DNA of 64,000 nt from contig CACRXP010000572.1 of the NCBI GenBank assembly GCA_902702965.1, positions 310,652 to 374,651 on the forward strand. The letters run 5' to 3'. Under the pieces are notes generated by a model that saw nothing but the letters and a program-made list of their open reading frames with translations, was not told where the DNA came from and searched no databases. A program made the position numbers and the translations under genes. Of this stretch, positions 1 through 53,284 are shown one piece after another (within the stretch, counting starts at the first letter, position 1; every line of letters starts with the position of its first letter). The DNA comes from Spirometra erinaceieuropaei (taxonomy: Eukaryota; Platyhelminthes; Cestoda; Diphyllobothriidea; Diphyllobothriidae).

Positions 1-925
1 CCAACTTCCAAGAAAATCTTTGCCGATTGGACGGTCACGCAGATGGCTCTTGTCCTTCAATTTGACCAAATGTACCATACTGCGCCTCGGAAATCAGACC
101 CCTAGTACGCGCCAATACCATCTGAACGGAATACCACTTCGAGAAGCAGAAACGCAGAAAGATCTCGGAGTCTGGGTTGCAGACAGCCTTAAGCCTTCTA
201 CGCTATGTTGAAAGGCGGCCAAGGCCGCAACTTTAATGCTATATGCCATCAAGCGGGCATTCGCAGTTTTCGAAGAAGACTGCTTCTCCAAAGTCTTCGG
301 CACGTTTGTAAGGCTGCACCTCGAATATGCAATTCAGGCCTGGAGACGATGGACACATCAGGATTACAATCTGCTCGAAAGGGTGCAGAGGCTAGCCACA
401 AAATTAGTAAGAATTCAAAGTGCACTGCCATTCGAGATCCGCTTAACTAACCTTAAGCTCTATCCTCTGAGTTATAGGCAGTTGCGCGGAGACTTGATAC
501 AAACTTTCCGTTTCTTCCGTGACTTGGACTGCGCCCTTCGGTGCGATGAATTTTTCCAACTCGCCACAGCAACTAACCTCCGGGGACATCCCTTCAAGTT
601 ACGTGTGCCCCAGGGTAGATTGAATGTGAGAAAATATTTCTTTTCCAACCGTGTCGTGGAACCGTGGAATAATCTGCCCGAGACGGTTTTCATGTCTCAA
701 TCTGTGGCGACATTTAAATGTAGACTTGACAGACATATGCTACAGCACCAAGCGGACTATGTGACTTTTTAGCCATGAGACCAGTGTCATATGCAAATAA
801 ATGCCTGCATACACTTACTGCTGTAATTTCTTAGCATTCTGCTAATTTATCGATTTTTATGTAGAAAAAGGGAGTTCAAAGGCGTAAGCCTATTTCCCTC
901 AAATACACTGACTGACTGACTGATG
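1..925 (+). mobile_element. 3' end of a CR1/Jockey-like non-LTR retrotransposon (LINE copy A), defective
   Basis: The frame at 20-772 encodes the C-terminal part of a LINE reverse transcriptase polyprotein, after the catalytic palm. It runs through one in-frame TGA at 209-211 and probably has a frameshift near 25-30. The protein matches LINE copy B in this window (56177-56763) block by block: a KRAF...FSKVF segment, ERVQRLATKLV, then a tail reading WNNLPE and ending in TFKCRLDRH. That pattern is typical of the region after the RT in CR1/Jockey-like elements of flatworms. The stop is at 770-772. A 3' untranslated tail follows and ends in a short ACTG repeat at about 907-925, the kind of tandem tail left by target-primed insertion. 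The 5' part lies outside the window. Clade naming beyond CR1/Jockey-like is inference. Confidence 0.82.
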
Positions 926-2837
926 TCAGCTGGAGAAGCTTAAATTTTTGTGTGTTAGCAGACTCGAAGCTGGCCTTTGCTTCCTGTTTCGCATTAACTC
1001 TAGCTGCAATCTTCCGCTCATTGACACTCTCACTCCGAGAGATCGGTCTTATTTCACGTGCAACTCCTCCATGGTGATTACGCCGCCTCTTTATCACTAC
1101 ACCTAAGCGTTCTTTCTTTTTGCTTCCAAATATGCTTTCCTTTGGAATAATCTTCCACCAGAAATTAGGCCATCGTCTAAGTTACTGGTACTCAAGTCGA
1201 AATTACGCAAACACCTTACACCGGAAAGTATAAAGGCACTTTTAACGGTCTTATTCCCGAACATCCGTCTTCTTGAATTTGAGAAAGGTCTTTATGGGAT
1301 TTAGTGGTAGGTCAAGTGGAAACCCTCACTTATATCTTAACAAACCTTCTTTTGAATTGGTTTCTAAATCCACCGCTATCACTTCTCCCCCATATCGACA
1401 ATTTTCGCGAATCTTAATGTCATCTCCTCATTTCAACCTCAAACGGTCTGTTGACGCTTACGGCGGAACCCTCAGTATTCGCCGTCTAGTAGTAGTTTGG
1501 TCGTACCTCCCTTGCCTATTCCTCAGCTGGACTCGAGGCGGACTGTGACCGACCTCGTCTGGGTTCTTCTCGTTTTGCCACTTTGGCTCGAATAGTCTCA
1601 TTCGATGCCTGAATTCTGGCCTGACGATGGCCGTTTTGAATGCTGTATTCAATACCACATGCAGGTCGGTCCTGTCTGACCCGCATACGTACCCCTTAAG
1701 ACTGGCATTTTTTAATACCCTGCCGACCTTCGTTCATAATCCGTTATATAACGTCACATGCACATCAATCATGCCCAAATTTTTTGTCCTTTATTAGCGA
1801 CAGTTTTCTTCCTCCTGTCGGGTTTATCAAATCATTTTTCAATTCTTAAGTGATTTTTTAACTGCTCGCTCATTATTTTTCTTCACGGATTACTAATTCG
1901 GAATCCATGGATTGCATATTGTACAGATTTTGACTACCTCGTCTTAAATTCATATGAAACTATATTTTTATTTGCTATGATGCTACCCCTATGGGCCTTT
2001 AATAAAATGAATTTATTCATTTAACAGAAAAAATCGTCTTAACTGGTTTGCATTTTTCTTGCAACACATGCGAAATGCATGTAGTTTTGCACTGAATGTA
2101 AAAATGCGAATTTTTCTGCAAATACATATGGTCGTCAGGGTTCTGTTTATAGCTTTTCAGGCATACATATGCACAGACTACTTCAACTCTATTTTCCGTA
2201 GCACGCATTTCCCAATCGCAACCATTCGGGCGTACTGCTCTGCGAGGACAACATAACTGTATTAAAAAGACATTTTAATCGCAAAATCAAGCATTAAGGC
2301 ATTTAAATATATCACGGGCATTCACATCTTGTCTGTTTGTTGTAACCGACAAAACGTGTTTCGACCTTAACCTTAAGGTCTGTCCGCGTAAAATCCAAAA
2401 CATTTAATTGGTTTACACGCTATTTAATTTGGACCTGAAAGGAGTTCGTTTTTTACCACAACACCAGGTAAGGACAACAAAATCCACAAATTACATCCAA
2501 CTTTTAAAAACAAATCTCTGTTGTATCTGCTGAGCTGTGAGGCATAAAGTTAAAATGCTTTATTTGTATTTTATGTGATCTAAATTACTTTTTTTAAAAC
2601 AGCAGAAAGACGTGAATTTTACAACAATGTACAAAACGCACTTTGGTGTGTTTATTTAACCAGCCGGGACCTTAAAGCATTTGCCGCGGTCCGGGTTTAT
2701 ATGTCAATACCTTTGTCCCAAAACTTGTCAATCCTTTTTGCTTGTCCACACACACTTCACCAACCATATTTCTGTAAGTGATGAGCATTTGATTTATAGG
2801 GCGGATTAGTTCCAAAGGCGTCTCATCTCAGAGTTAA
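926..2837. other. Intergenic, no gene recognised
   Basis: This stretch lies between the LINE tail and the hairpin repeat. Open frames are all short and show no recognisable domain or repeat relationship. I see nothing that supports a gene here. Confidence 0.5.
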
Positions 2838-3005
2838 ATTTGGATAGGAATCTCTCGCACTGTTTTTTTAATAGGTTTAGCTACATGTTGAATTACATAA
2901 TCATCTAACTGCATGTACGGACCCATACATGCAGTTAAATAATTATGTCATTCAACATGTAACGAAGCCTATTAAGAAAACAGTGCGAGAGATTACTATC
3001 CAAGT
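2838..3005. repeat. Near-perfect hairpin (inverted repeat with 8-nt loop), MITE-like
   Basis: A left arm at about 2838-2917 is the reverse complement of a right arm at 2926-3005, with only scattered mismatches. The loop is 8 nt (2918-2925). The arms share TCTCTCGCACTG, ACATGTTGAAT and CTGCATGTA blocks. No coding capacity is present. It is probably a foldback or MITE remnant. It is unrelated in sequence to the larger foldback elements at 44.9 and 53.3 kb. Confidence 0.75.
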
Positions 3006-3044
3006 TGAACTTTGGGAGTTGAACACATGTTAAATTTTATTTCA

Positions 3045-3258
3045 CTAGGCACTCGAGTGCGTGGTATTCATTCGGTAATTTAGCATGCTGACATTATTAG
3101 TGTTACTTTTTAGCTTCCATGAGGATTCGCCGCTAAGTTGGAGTAAATTAATTTGGCGCAGGCCAACATTTGACATGAGTATTTGGCCCAAAGTCCATCG
3201 GCCACAGCGGGATAACCTCGTAATATTCACAAAACTGTCAACAGGCAGGTAGTAATAC
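3045..3258 (-). repeat. Retrozyme-like repeat body, inverted fragment
   Basis: On the minus strand this segment aligns with the body of the retrozyme-like repeat at 57320-57540. Shared landmarks are TACTAC..CTGCTTGTTG-like, the GTGGC-GATGGACTT-GGCC block, and ACTCCAA..T near the other end. It abuts a plus-strand copy at 3262, so two units are joined in opposite orientation. No ribozyme core is kept in this fragment. Confidence 0.6.
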
Positions 3259-3261
3259 CGG

Positions 3262-3645
3262 TGTTATGCGGTGGCAGAACATCGGCGAAACATGTGTCAA
3301 AGCTTTTAGGCAGTTCCTATAGGGCCAGTTTACTATCCCTTAACCTTGGTATATGCTACTGACTACTTGTCAGTAGTTTAATGAATACTACGTAGTTGTC
3401 CCTCTGGGACTGTGGACTTTGGCCTAAATATTTATATCACATCTTAGTCTGCCCCTATAGACCTAAGTTTACCCTGACATACTCTAAGTTTGCGGGAAAT
3501 TTCTAAAGAAATTAGAGAGCAAAAATTTCTGACCTGGAGTGTCTACTTGAAAGCGCACAGGAAACGCTGGGGGACGCATTGATGAGCCGAACCCCTCGCA
3601 ATTGTGCGATGCAGCGGCATAATATCAGCCAAACACGTCTCTCCT
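3262..3645 (+). repeat. Retrozyme-like unit bounded by two degenerate hammerhead motifs
   Basis: The unit starts with the 3' half of a hammerhead (GGCAGAACATCGGCGAAAC at about 3272-3290) and ends with a second, fuller motif at 3570-3640. The spacing between the two GAAAC positions is about 340 bp, the expected monomer length of a tandem retrozyme. In the second motif the core reads TTGATGA instead of CTGATGA and CAAA instead of GAAA, so it should not self-cleave. The body between them shares the GGACTTTGGCC and ATAGACCTAAGTTTACC-like blocks with the copies at 52.8 and 57.4 kb. Confidence 0.65.
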
Positions 3646-3647
3646 TC

Positions 3648-4140
3648 TGATCCACTGCAATGTGTCCCGGCACACTGATATAGCGCCCTATTCCATCACG
3701 TTTTTGACTAATTGGTTGGTTGCCATCAAAACTCTGTATTTACGTCGTACCCGTCCTTTTTAAAAAAAACCCGGTTTATCAATCACCGCAATCCCTGCGG
3801 CCGACGCGGAGGTCTGGAGAATGTAGATGTTTGGTTTCCTTCTCTTGTTCTCGTAAATTAAATGTTTTAGGAGGGACGGCGTTAAGATGTTCTTTAAATG
3901 CCCACATTTGTTCCCGTTCGAAGCGAGGAATGCTACATCCACATGTCGAGTCCAGAATTGGGGCCTCTGATATTGAAAAACATGCAAATCTGATTATATA
4001 CAGAGTCGTCTTGGCTGAATCACGAGATCGGTGAATACATTGGCATATCTTTTTTGCTTGTCAGTTATTTTGTCGAATGTGAAGTAGAAATTGAGACAGG
4101 ATGTCAAGAGGCGAGATATTTGGAAGCTGCTTGCAGAGAT
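3648..4140 (-). mobile_element. Penelope-like element fragment (RT palm to connector), decayed
   Basis: The minus strand encodes pieces of a Penelope-type reverse transcriptase spread over shifted frames. RHVDVAF stands in place of the catalytic RYVDDTF. It is followed by a FKEHLNAV segment, a CRKDCG-like segment, and a KRTGTTQIQSF...NQPISQKRDG connector. That connector corresponds to the KETNTTQILNF...NHPMAHKR segment of the better-kept element at 34.7 kb. A second copy of the same family lies at 17273-17735. The catalytic aspartates are lost and stops are frequent. Assignment to Penelope-like elements rests on the order of these segments. Confidence 0.6.
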
Positions 4141-5754
4141 TCTCTGTTTTAAATTATTTGCTCAGCAGGAATTATTCGTCGGCCTGACAGCCAGCTTAAT
4201 AAAATAAATGTTCAATTGCTTGGATGCGGTGCTTCAGTCAGATAAATTTATTTTTAATCGACAAATTCACCATTTTCTCAGATTCTTTCACTGTTGGGAA
4301 GCAATTTTCTAAATCAAAACTTCCAAAGTATAAGAAAACTTTAAACATAACGGTGCACCTTAGGACTCTTTATCAAAAATATCACTGAATTTGATGGCAA
4401 CTCGACCGTCGTTACGGACGATTTTCGCCGTTTGCCCTGCAGCTTGGTGTTCGCAGGGGCGGTGTCTTGCGCGTGAATCAGTTTATAGCGTTAACATACT
4501 CTCTCCGCGTCAACCGCACACTCTTCCTTCACCACCTAAGCATCGCATCAAGACAGAGTCAACAACTTCGGATACGAGATCGAACGCATTAACTGACTAG
4601 ACTAAACAGCCACTGGCATGGCCTGTTCCTCACAATACATTAAATTTTTGCACAAATGGGGCAGTGAATTGGGAGCACATAACAGTCCATCGGCTAGTTA
4701 ATGCAAACACGCGCCCAGAAGGTAAGGTTGTCTATGGTGTTGTTGAGGACCTCGAGTTATATTCTTACTAGTATTTGACAAAATATGTAGATTTTTAGGA
4801 TAAAACGTGTTTAATCTCACTTGTTTCATTATGAATCTCGTATACTTGACTTACCTTGTAACCACTTTCAAACGGACTTAGATCATTCTTAACTTGTTTT
4901 GTACGACGAAAAATCGAGTTTGCGAGATTTCAACCTCCCCAAAAGAACTGTTTAATCTACCCGCTAGAATATGCCGGATAGATCAGAGAGTTTTTGCCGT
5001 ACCCGAAAAATTGTAAAACATGTCTGCACTTCATAGAAATATCGTACTCCATTGCATTTAAATCTCCAAGAAGTAGGCTACTTAACTATTCCGAACATGT
5101 AATTGCCAAACAAAGCTAATATACTCGTTTGTTCATATTTCATTAAAATACGAAAACGGGTTTGAAAGCACTCGTTTCCAATGTTTGTGGTTTATATGGT
5201 GTGAGAATTGCATTGTGGTCGGCAGTCTAGAATGAAGCCAATTTAACCTCACTTAACATAAGCGCAGCAAACAAATGCTTCTTTAAAATTTAGTCCTCAT
5301 TGCATTTTGCCTGGCAAACTACGACTGTTTTCTCAGTCTGCCGTGAAAAATAAACTATGAGTATTTCTAACCAAAAAAGTCTATATCAAACCGACAAATC
5401 GCTGTTCAACGTAGAATATCCCATTCCTGAGTCACCAACACAAACTGAATTGCAAGTCTTCCACGTAATCATGAGTAGAACTAGTAAAAACACGGAAAAA
5501 ATTTCAGCAATAGTTAAGGGCTTTATACCGCAACAGACAAGCTTACCTCTAACGGGTCCGAAGATATTAGTTTTAACCAATATGCATTTAGAAATCACAG
5601 TTTGAACATCGGACAGGTAGGTCAATATAAGTATAACTTGTTTTCTAGAGGGCTACCTTCACAAACTGCGCTACCATATTTTTAGCACAGATTGTAAATT
5701 GAAAATACAAAGGACAAAAAGACGGAACATCAGTCCTGACAGGAGGTGGTACAT
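4141..5754 (+). other. Upstream region of the NIM1-like kinase gene
   Basis: No recognisable gene or repeat family was found. A TGA at 5737-5739 is in frame with the kinase start and precedes it by five codons. An AG at 5741-5742 preceded by CCTGAC could be a 3' splice acceptor for a 5' UTR exon or for a trans-spliced leader, which flatworms use. Which applies cannot be told from sequence. No TATA box or other promoter element could be assigned with confidence. Confidence 0.4.
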
Positions 5755-48411
<42,657 letters not shown>

Positions 48412-48535
48412 ACTGACGGTAAGGGATATTTTTCAGTCGATTCTATTATTTTGACAGGAAAAGAGCTTCAAAAAGCATTTGGACCATCTACTTGTACCTG
48501 TGATCACTCCTATAGATCTGCAGTCATATCATCCT

Positions 48536-48541
48536 AATAAA
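48536..48541 (+). promoter_or_regulatory. Polyadenylation signal AATAAA of the NIM1-like kinase gene
   Basis: An AATAAA lies 125 bp after the TAG stop on the coding strand. It is the first such hexamer after the stop and is a plausible 3' end signal. Confidence 0.55.
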
Positions 48542-49555
48542 GACTAATTTGACTTGTAACGGAGAACATTATTTGAATAAAAGGTTGCCATTGCTGTTGA
48601 CGTCTCAAATTCACTCGATATTGTATGAGCATATTTCCTTGTATTCTAAAGACATTCATATTGTTCTATGTAAAAAAAATAAAACTTCAGGAATCGAAAT
48701 TGTTTAGAGTTTTGATTGTCCTTTCTTGTCATTCGTTCGTGTAGACATCAGGAATTATTTACTGTTCTCAAAATATCAATTTAACTCTGAGGTTTAAAAC
48801 TAATTCCCGTTGAAGTTCAGCCAGTTTAGTAGTTTGTTGGCTTAGAATTGCTCAAGATAATCAAGAATTTATACAGCAAAGCATGGGAAGGGAAGAATTC
48901 CTCTCGAATTTGCTAGTCATTTTCGGAGATTCGTAATCAAGCCATAACTTCACGGTAAACAAACGTTTAACTTCGGTCCTGTAATTCGAAAAATCGGAGG
49001 AGTCCGTTCCCTAGTATCGGCAACGTTAAATGAATTGGTTTTTGAAGTGTCACGTTGAAGGCCTCCGGACAAGAAAGGAAAAAATATGTTATCGAATTCT
49101 GTAGGATTCCTTTTAACCATGACCATTATATTCAAGTGTTAGTTAAGCAATTTGTCCGATTTCAGCGTTACCACCGATTTAAAACTACAATCAATAGACA
49201 AAATAAAGATTTTATCGTACAATCTGTTGGAATGGAAAAATGTGAGTCAGCTGTCGATTTCAAACACAAAATGACTACCTAATGAGGAGGATTTAAGGCA
49301 GTCACTGGGGTAAACATAAGCTAAGTAATGTTCGAGTTCCAAAGACAAAACTAAATGGATATTAAAATGAACGTAAAATAAACCACAACAGTTGATTTTT
49401 TGCGTTGTCTACTATATCACACGGAGCCATTAAGAAAATAACGCAGAGTAGTTGCAACGACTCAAATTCCACATTACTAATCGTACCTACTGCAGTTCAG
49501 CACACATGCTCATTTTATAAATAGACTTACTTCTGGCCATAGCTCTCTAGTGCAT
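48542..49555. other. Intergenic, nothing recognised
   Basis: This AT-rich stretch follows the kinase gene. Short open frames (for example 49055-49282) show no domain. Confidence 0.45.
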
Positions 49556-49559
49556 TTTA

Positions 49560-50420
49560 ACCATTCAGATTAGCAAAAGTTAAAGATCCGGCTCGATAAT
49601 ATGAGAAAAAGGAAGTGCTCACCGGATCGAGGACTTGTTTGGCTGACGTTTCGAGGAGCTTGGGCTGCTTTCCATTATCAAAGCTTCTAGTGCAAAAGTT
49701 GATCAGAATTTTAAATAGACAGCCGGAGTAGTTGGTATTGGGCTGATCGATTTTCTTTTTCTTTCGCTTCCTTGGCCTGCTGGCCGTCGTTTGTGAGTGT
49801 TGGTGGCCTCCTGCATTGTGTGTCGTCACCTCAATTGGGGTTAGTTGCGTTTGCGTCCCCTCTTTGGGTGAATTGGTCGACAGGCCGTATTCGCTCGGTA
49901 GTCTTAGGTTCCGTAGGACTGTCTTGTCTTCGTCACGGCGTATGTAGTGGCGTAGGACTTTATAGGCCGAAGGGAAGTCTAGAGGCCTGTTGATGGAGTT
50001 GGCATCTGATGTGAGCCACAAGCTGTGAGTTTGGGTCTAGTCTCCGAGTTGCCAGTTTGTGCTCATGCAGGCGGGTCTGCCATTTACGTCCGGCTTCCTC
50101 AACGTAGTTGCAGTCTCCATCGTTACGACGTATTTGATAGACAACTGCTGAGGTCTCAGTGGGTGGCAGTATATCTTTGTGTTGCATCAAACGGCGACGA
50201 ATTGTTGCCTGGGGTCGATGGGCAATGCCTACTCTGGCGGGTTGTAGCAGTCGTAAAACCGCCTCGGAGACTCCTTTAGTGTAAGGAATAGCCCTTCAGA
50301 CTTCGGGTTGTTCTTCTTGTGGCCGTCGTCTGTTCACCCGGCGCTTGCTTTGCTTGATGAATTAGCTTGGGTATCCATTCGTTCGAAAGAGGTCTGCCTG
50401 ATAAATCTGATCACCAGGGA
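49560..50420 (-). mobile_element. Penelope-like element 3' part: RT thumb, GIY-YIG and terminal motif
   Basis: Reading on the minus strand from 50420, the frame gives LFRTNGYPS, then GVSEAVLRLLQPARVGIAHR, PQATIRRRLMQHKDILPPTE and TSAVVYQIRRNDGDCNYVEE. GRKWQTRLHEHKLATRRLD follows. This is the Penelope segment between RT and GIY-YIG followed by the endonuclease, in which YIG has become YVE. After the domain, near 49700-49645, TTTGATAATGGAAAGC and CTCCTCGAAACGTCAGCC form a terminal hairpin typical of Penelope-like ends. One or more stops lie upstream of the GIY-YIG part. Confidence 0.74.
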
Positions 50421-50660
50421 AAGGTTTGGGCCTACTCGACGGTCCACAGTCCTATAAACTTTGTCCAGCCAAAGAGGTGAAAAATCTGCTTACTCAAATA
50501 AACAAAAGCAAAACTCAGAGCAAATGAGGCAATCACAGCTAGAGATTGGTTTCTTATGAAACCCTCTGACTCTGTCACCGCGCGGTTTCATGGTCTGCCG
50601 AAGGTACACAAAGCGAACATACCTCTTAGGCCCAGCCCCTTTTTGTTGTTGGTTAAAATC
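50421..50660 (+). mobile_element. Penelope-like element RT N-terminal part, inverted relative to its 3' part
   Basis: The plus strand reads VQPKR, a stop, then DWFLMKPSDSVTARFHGLPK followed by VHKANIPLRPS. It matches MKPTDTAMTRFYKLPKIHKP in the element at 34.0 kb. It joins, near 50420, the minus-strand copy of the C-terminal half. Either two fragments met head to head or one element suffered an internal inversion. Similarity to the RT is lost after about 50640. Confidence 0.7.
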
Positions 50661-51239
50661 CTGGTCATTTGCTGTGTGGGCCAGGAGGTGTGGAGAGGAG
50701 AGCCAAGGTGCGAACTCGACCGTGCCACCCACCTGCGCCATTTCCCGCCTCCGGTCTTCTTACCCTGTCTTGACACCGTGTCCAGGTGGGAGAGGATGAG
50801 TGCGGTAGATGCTGCGCAAGTCGCCGTACCTGTTTTAGCTTGCTGTGGAGCACACTGTTGACATCGTCGGAAACGACAATCGAACTGTCAGGTCGACATT
50901 CCTTCATAATACGCGTTTTACTGAACCCGCAACTATAATAATTGCATTTTTTGAAATACGGTCGTTTATGTTCATATCTCAAAATCAATCATTGTTTAGG
51001 TAATGGCTGAACCTGTTTAGGTAAGGTTTCCATTGGATGTTTATAGTTATGGATTAGTAAAATGACTGACACTACTGAAAAGAGGAATAGACACTGGAAT
51101 CAGGACAACTATATCGTGCGTCCTAGTGTGTTATTACATATAACGGGAAACATAAGAACAACTAACTTTGGACACCCGCCTCCCAAAAACGCAGGTCCTT
51201 TGCGTCATATTGTGATTTGTGGCCGTTGAGTAGCCCTCT

Positions 51240-51440
51240 GTATTTTTTCCTTTCAGTCAAATCCCTCTCGGGTCGCTACTGGATCTACTCCCTAGTATAT
51301 ACCTTTTGCTACAAAGACAATTTCGATTTCCCTTATCGCTCACACGTTTTCCTTTGTACCTCGTCCCCGTATAAATGTACTATCCCGATGGGAATTGGTC
51401 GAACACACGCGTACGGTCGCCAAATGCTCTTCTGAATTCA
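51240..51440 (+). repeat. 3' tail of a GIY-YIG retroelement, related to 30540-30665
   Basis: CCCTTATCGCTCACACGTTTT and the following CTTTGT stretch match the tail of the GIY-YIG fragment at 30.6 kb, with weaker similarity on either side. No coding part accompanies it. Confidence 0.45.
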
Positions 51441-52420
51441 CCCATAGGAATATTCGCAACTTTATAAAGACAACTGTCAGAGGATAATCTCGAGTTCTAA
51501 AGCCATTCCATAGGCTGCGTTAAAAGGCTGCCACATATCGTTGTACATTTAAATACGATCGGGTGGTATATTTCGTAGATGTGGCATACTGTGGCGACTG
51601 TTTATGAGCAGTAACGCCAACGTCAGCGTTTGTGGCCCGCATCACACGCTCTGACCCCGAGATACAAGCATTAACTATCATGCCAATTGGCTGACGACAT
51701 AGGCTTTCCGATCCGTTCGTATAATTATAGCTGAGGAGGTAAAAGTGGACAAAAAAGATTAAAGTTAGTCGCCGTAATGACTCGGGGGTTTGATACGATC
51801 CACGGTTACCACTGATCGCGTATAAAGCGTGGGCATTGTTTTTTCGAATTTTCATTTCCGTAATTGGCATGGCTAACGAAAATTCTTCAGGATATTTTGA
51901 AACTCGACTTTCTCACCCCGCTGGAAATATTCCTGTTGCTACTGGACAATTTGTAGCTGTGGTCGTGAGCACGACTCCCCTCAAATAGTGCGGTTTTACT
52001 GCATGTTAGCAAACTTAATTTGACCTCATAAGCGGTCCTGTGTTTATGTATTAGGTGAACGCGGTATCAGTTATCTGTTCAGATCTACCGAACGCTGTCT
52101 ACCTATGTGAACCCAGAAATGGTAGTTAACGCCGGCCAGTTATAAGTAATCAGCAGGTTTGAAAATCTGGATAAATTAAAGCCTATTCATGAACTTGTTT
52201 TATATAAAAAAAAACTGCTAGAGTCGTTCTGTAGCTGAATGTTTGATAGGCGTTAGAGAAAAGTACGTCGTGATGCTGGTGAATGGAGAAACTGGTTATA
52301 TGTTTCTTACAGGACAACGTTTACCGATGGTTTTTATACAGCTTTGACAGGTGACCAGATTTGCTGTTTCGTTCCTCTTCAATTTCGAATGCGACGAGAT
52401 GTTTGTTTCTAACCTAGATC
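51441..52420. other. Intergenic, nothing recognised
   Basis: Between the tail repeat and the retrozyme cluster I see no conserved frame or repeat family. The minus-strand frame at 51520-51870 (116 codons) has no recognisable motif. Confidence 0.4.
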
Positions 52421-52424
52421 CTGT

Positions 52425-52760
52425 CGCTTTTTAATTTCCTCAGAAATTATCTACGAATTTAGAGTAGATCAGTTTATTCATTGGCACGTTGGTGCAATCA
52501 CGCGCCAGACAGAGACTCAGTGTTACAGCAGATGCCAGCAGTAATCACCGCAGGTGTAGGACTAGCAAACAAAGCAGACGACCGAAAGTTTGCTTACTTA
52601 TCAAGAAATTAATGAACAGTTTATCATTGCACCCTAGTAGACACAGTCATGCGTCTCGTCTTTATGAGGGTCGAGCTACCACATTAAAAGTATAAGATTT
52701 GTAGCTTTATAATTTCCTTAGAAATTAATTGCGAACTTGGAGTACATCAGTATATTTAAG
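52425..52760 (-). repeat. Retrozyme-like fragments, inverted, in tandem
   Basis: Two segments, 52425-52480 and 52700-52755, share TAATTTCCT..GAAATTA followed by GGAGTACATCAGT-like sequence. Their reverse complements match the 57470-57520 part of the third retrozyme copy (ACTGATCTACTCCAAGTTGG then TTTCGAAGGAAATTTAAAAA). They lie about 275 bp apart in the same direction and point opposite to the ribozyme-bearing copy that follows. Confidence 0.5.
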
Positions 52761-52784
52761 GTCTATAGGCTGAGATCTATCCGC

Positions 52785-53165
52785 GCAGAGTGCTGTTAGT
52801 ATGGAATCACCTTATCCTACAGTATACTACTAACTGCCTCTAGGCAGTTGCTGAATATTACGCGGTTATCCGCCGTGACTAATGGACTTGGGCCCAAATA
52901 TTCACACATAAAATTCTCAGTCCGTGTATATAGACCTTGAGCAAACTGATCAACTCCGAGCTCGTAGTAATAAGCTACAATTCCTTAACTGGAGTACCTA
53001 CCAGAAAACAGACGGGGAATGCTGGGGACCCACTGACGAGCCGAACCCCTCGCAGCTGCGCCATGCAGCGGCAGAACATCGGCGAAACACGCGTGTATGG
53101 GCTTTTGGCTAGTACCTGTGCTGTTAGCATGGTATCACCTTACCCTAAAGTAACCCAGATCCGAG
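52785..53165 (+). repeat. Retrozyme-like repeat carrying an intact hammerhead
   Basis: The block GTGCTGTTAGTATGGAATCACC at about 52790 recurs with small changes at 53117, so the unit is a partial tandem with a period of about 325 bp. The hammerhead lies just upstream of the second block. The body shares GGACTTGGGCCCAAATATTC and ACTGATCAACTCCGAG-like blocks with the copies at 3.4 and 57.4 kb. No protein is encoded. Direct repeats of a few hundred bp, each with a type I hammerhead, define animal retrozymes. Confidence 0.74.
53027..53102 (+). ncRNA. Type I hammerhead self-cleaving ribozyme
   Basis: The core CTGACGA (53033-53039) and GAAA (53084-53087) are intact. Stem II pairs GCCGA (53040-53044) with TCGGC (53079-53083). 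An inner GCTGC/GCAGC hairpin extends it. Stem III pairs A53087, C53088 and A53089 with T53096, G53095 and T53094 around a CGCG loop. Stem I pairs CCCA (53029-53032) with TGGG (53098-53101). The predicted cleavage site is after A53097, in a GTA triplet. The very short stem III is the form found in animal retrozymes. Confidence 0.83.
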
Positions 53166-53284
53166 ATGGATGCTTTCCTAGGAAAAAAACTTAACTTTAG
53201 CCCTGTAAGGGTCCAAAGTCTAGAATTACGTTTTTTGCACACAAGTAAATGGGTTTTCTCCTACCTAGTTACTTCTGAACCGAG

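Noticed and set aside
907..925. ACTG microsatellite as an independent repeat
   Set aside because: It lies exactly at the LINE 3' end and the related LINE copy has a similar short tail, so it belongs to the element.
49772..50279. Plus-strand open frames
   Set aside because: They are shadows of the minus-strand Penelope GIY-YIG region, which carries the recognisable motifs.
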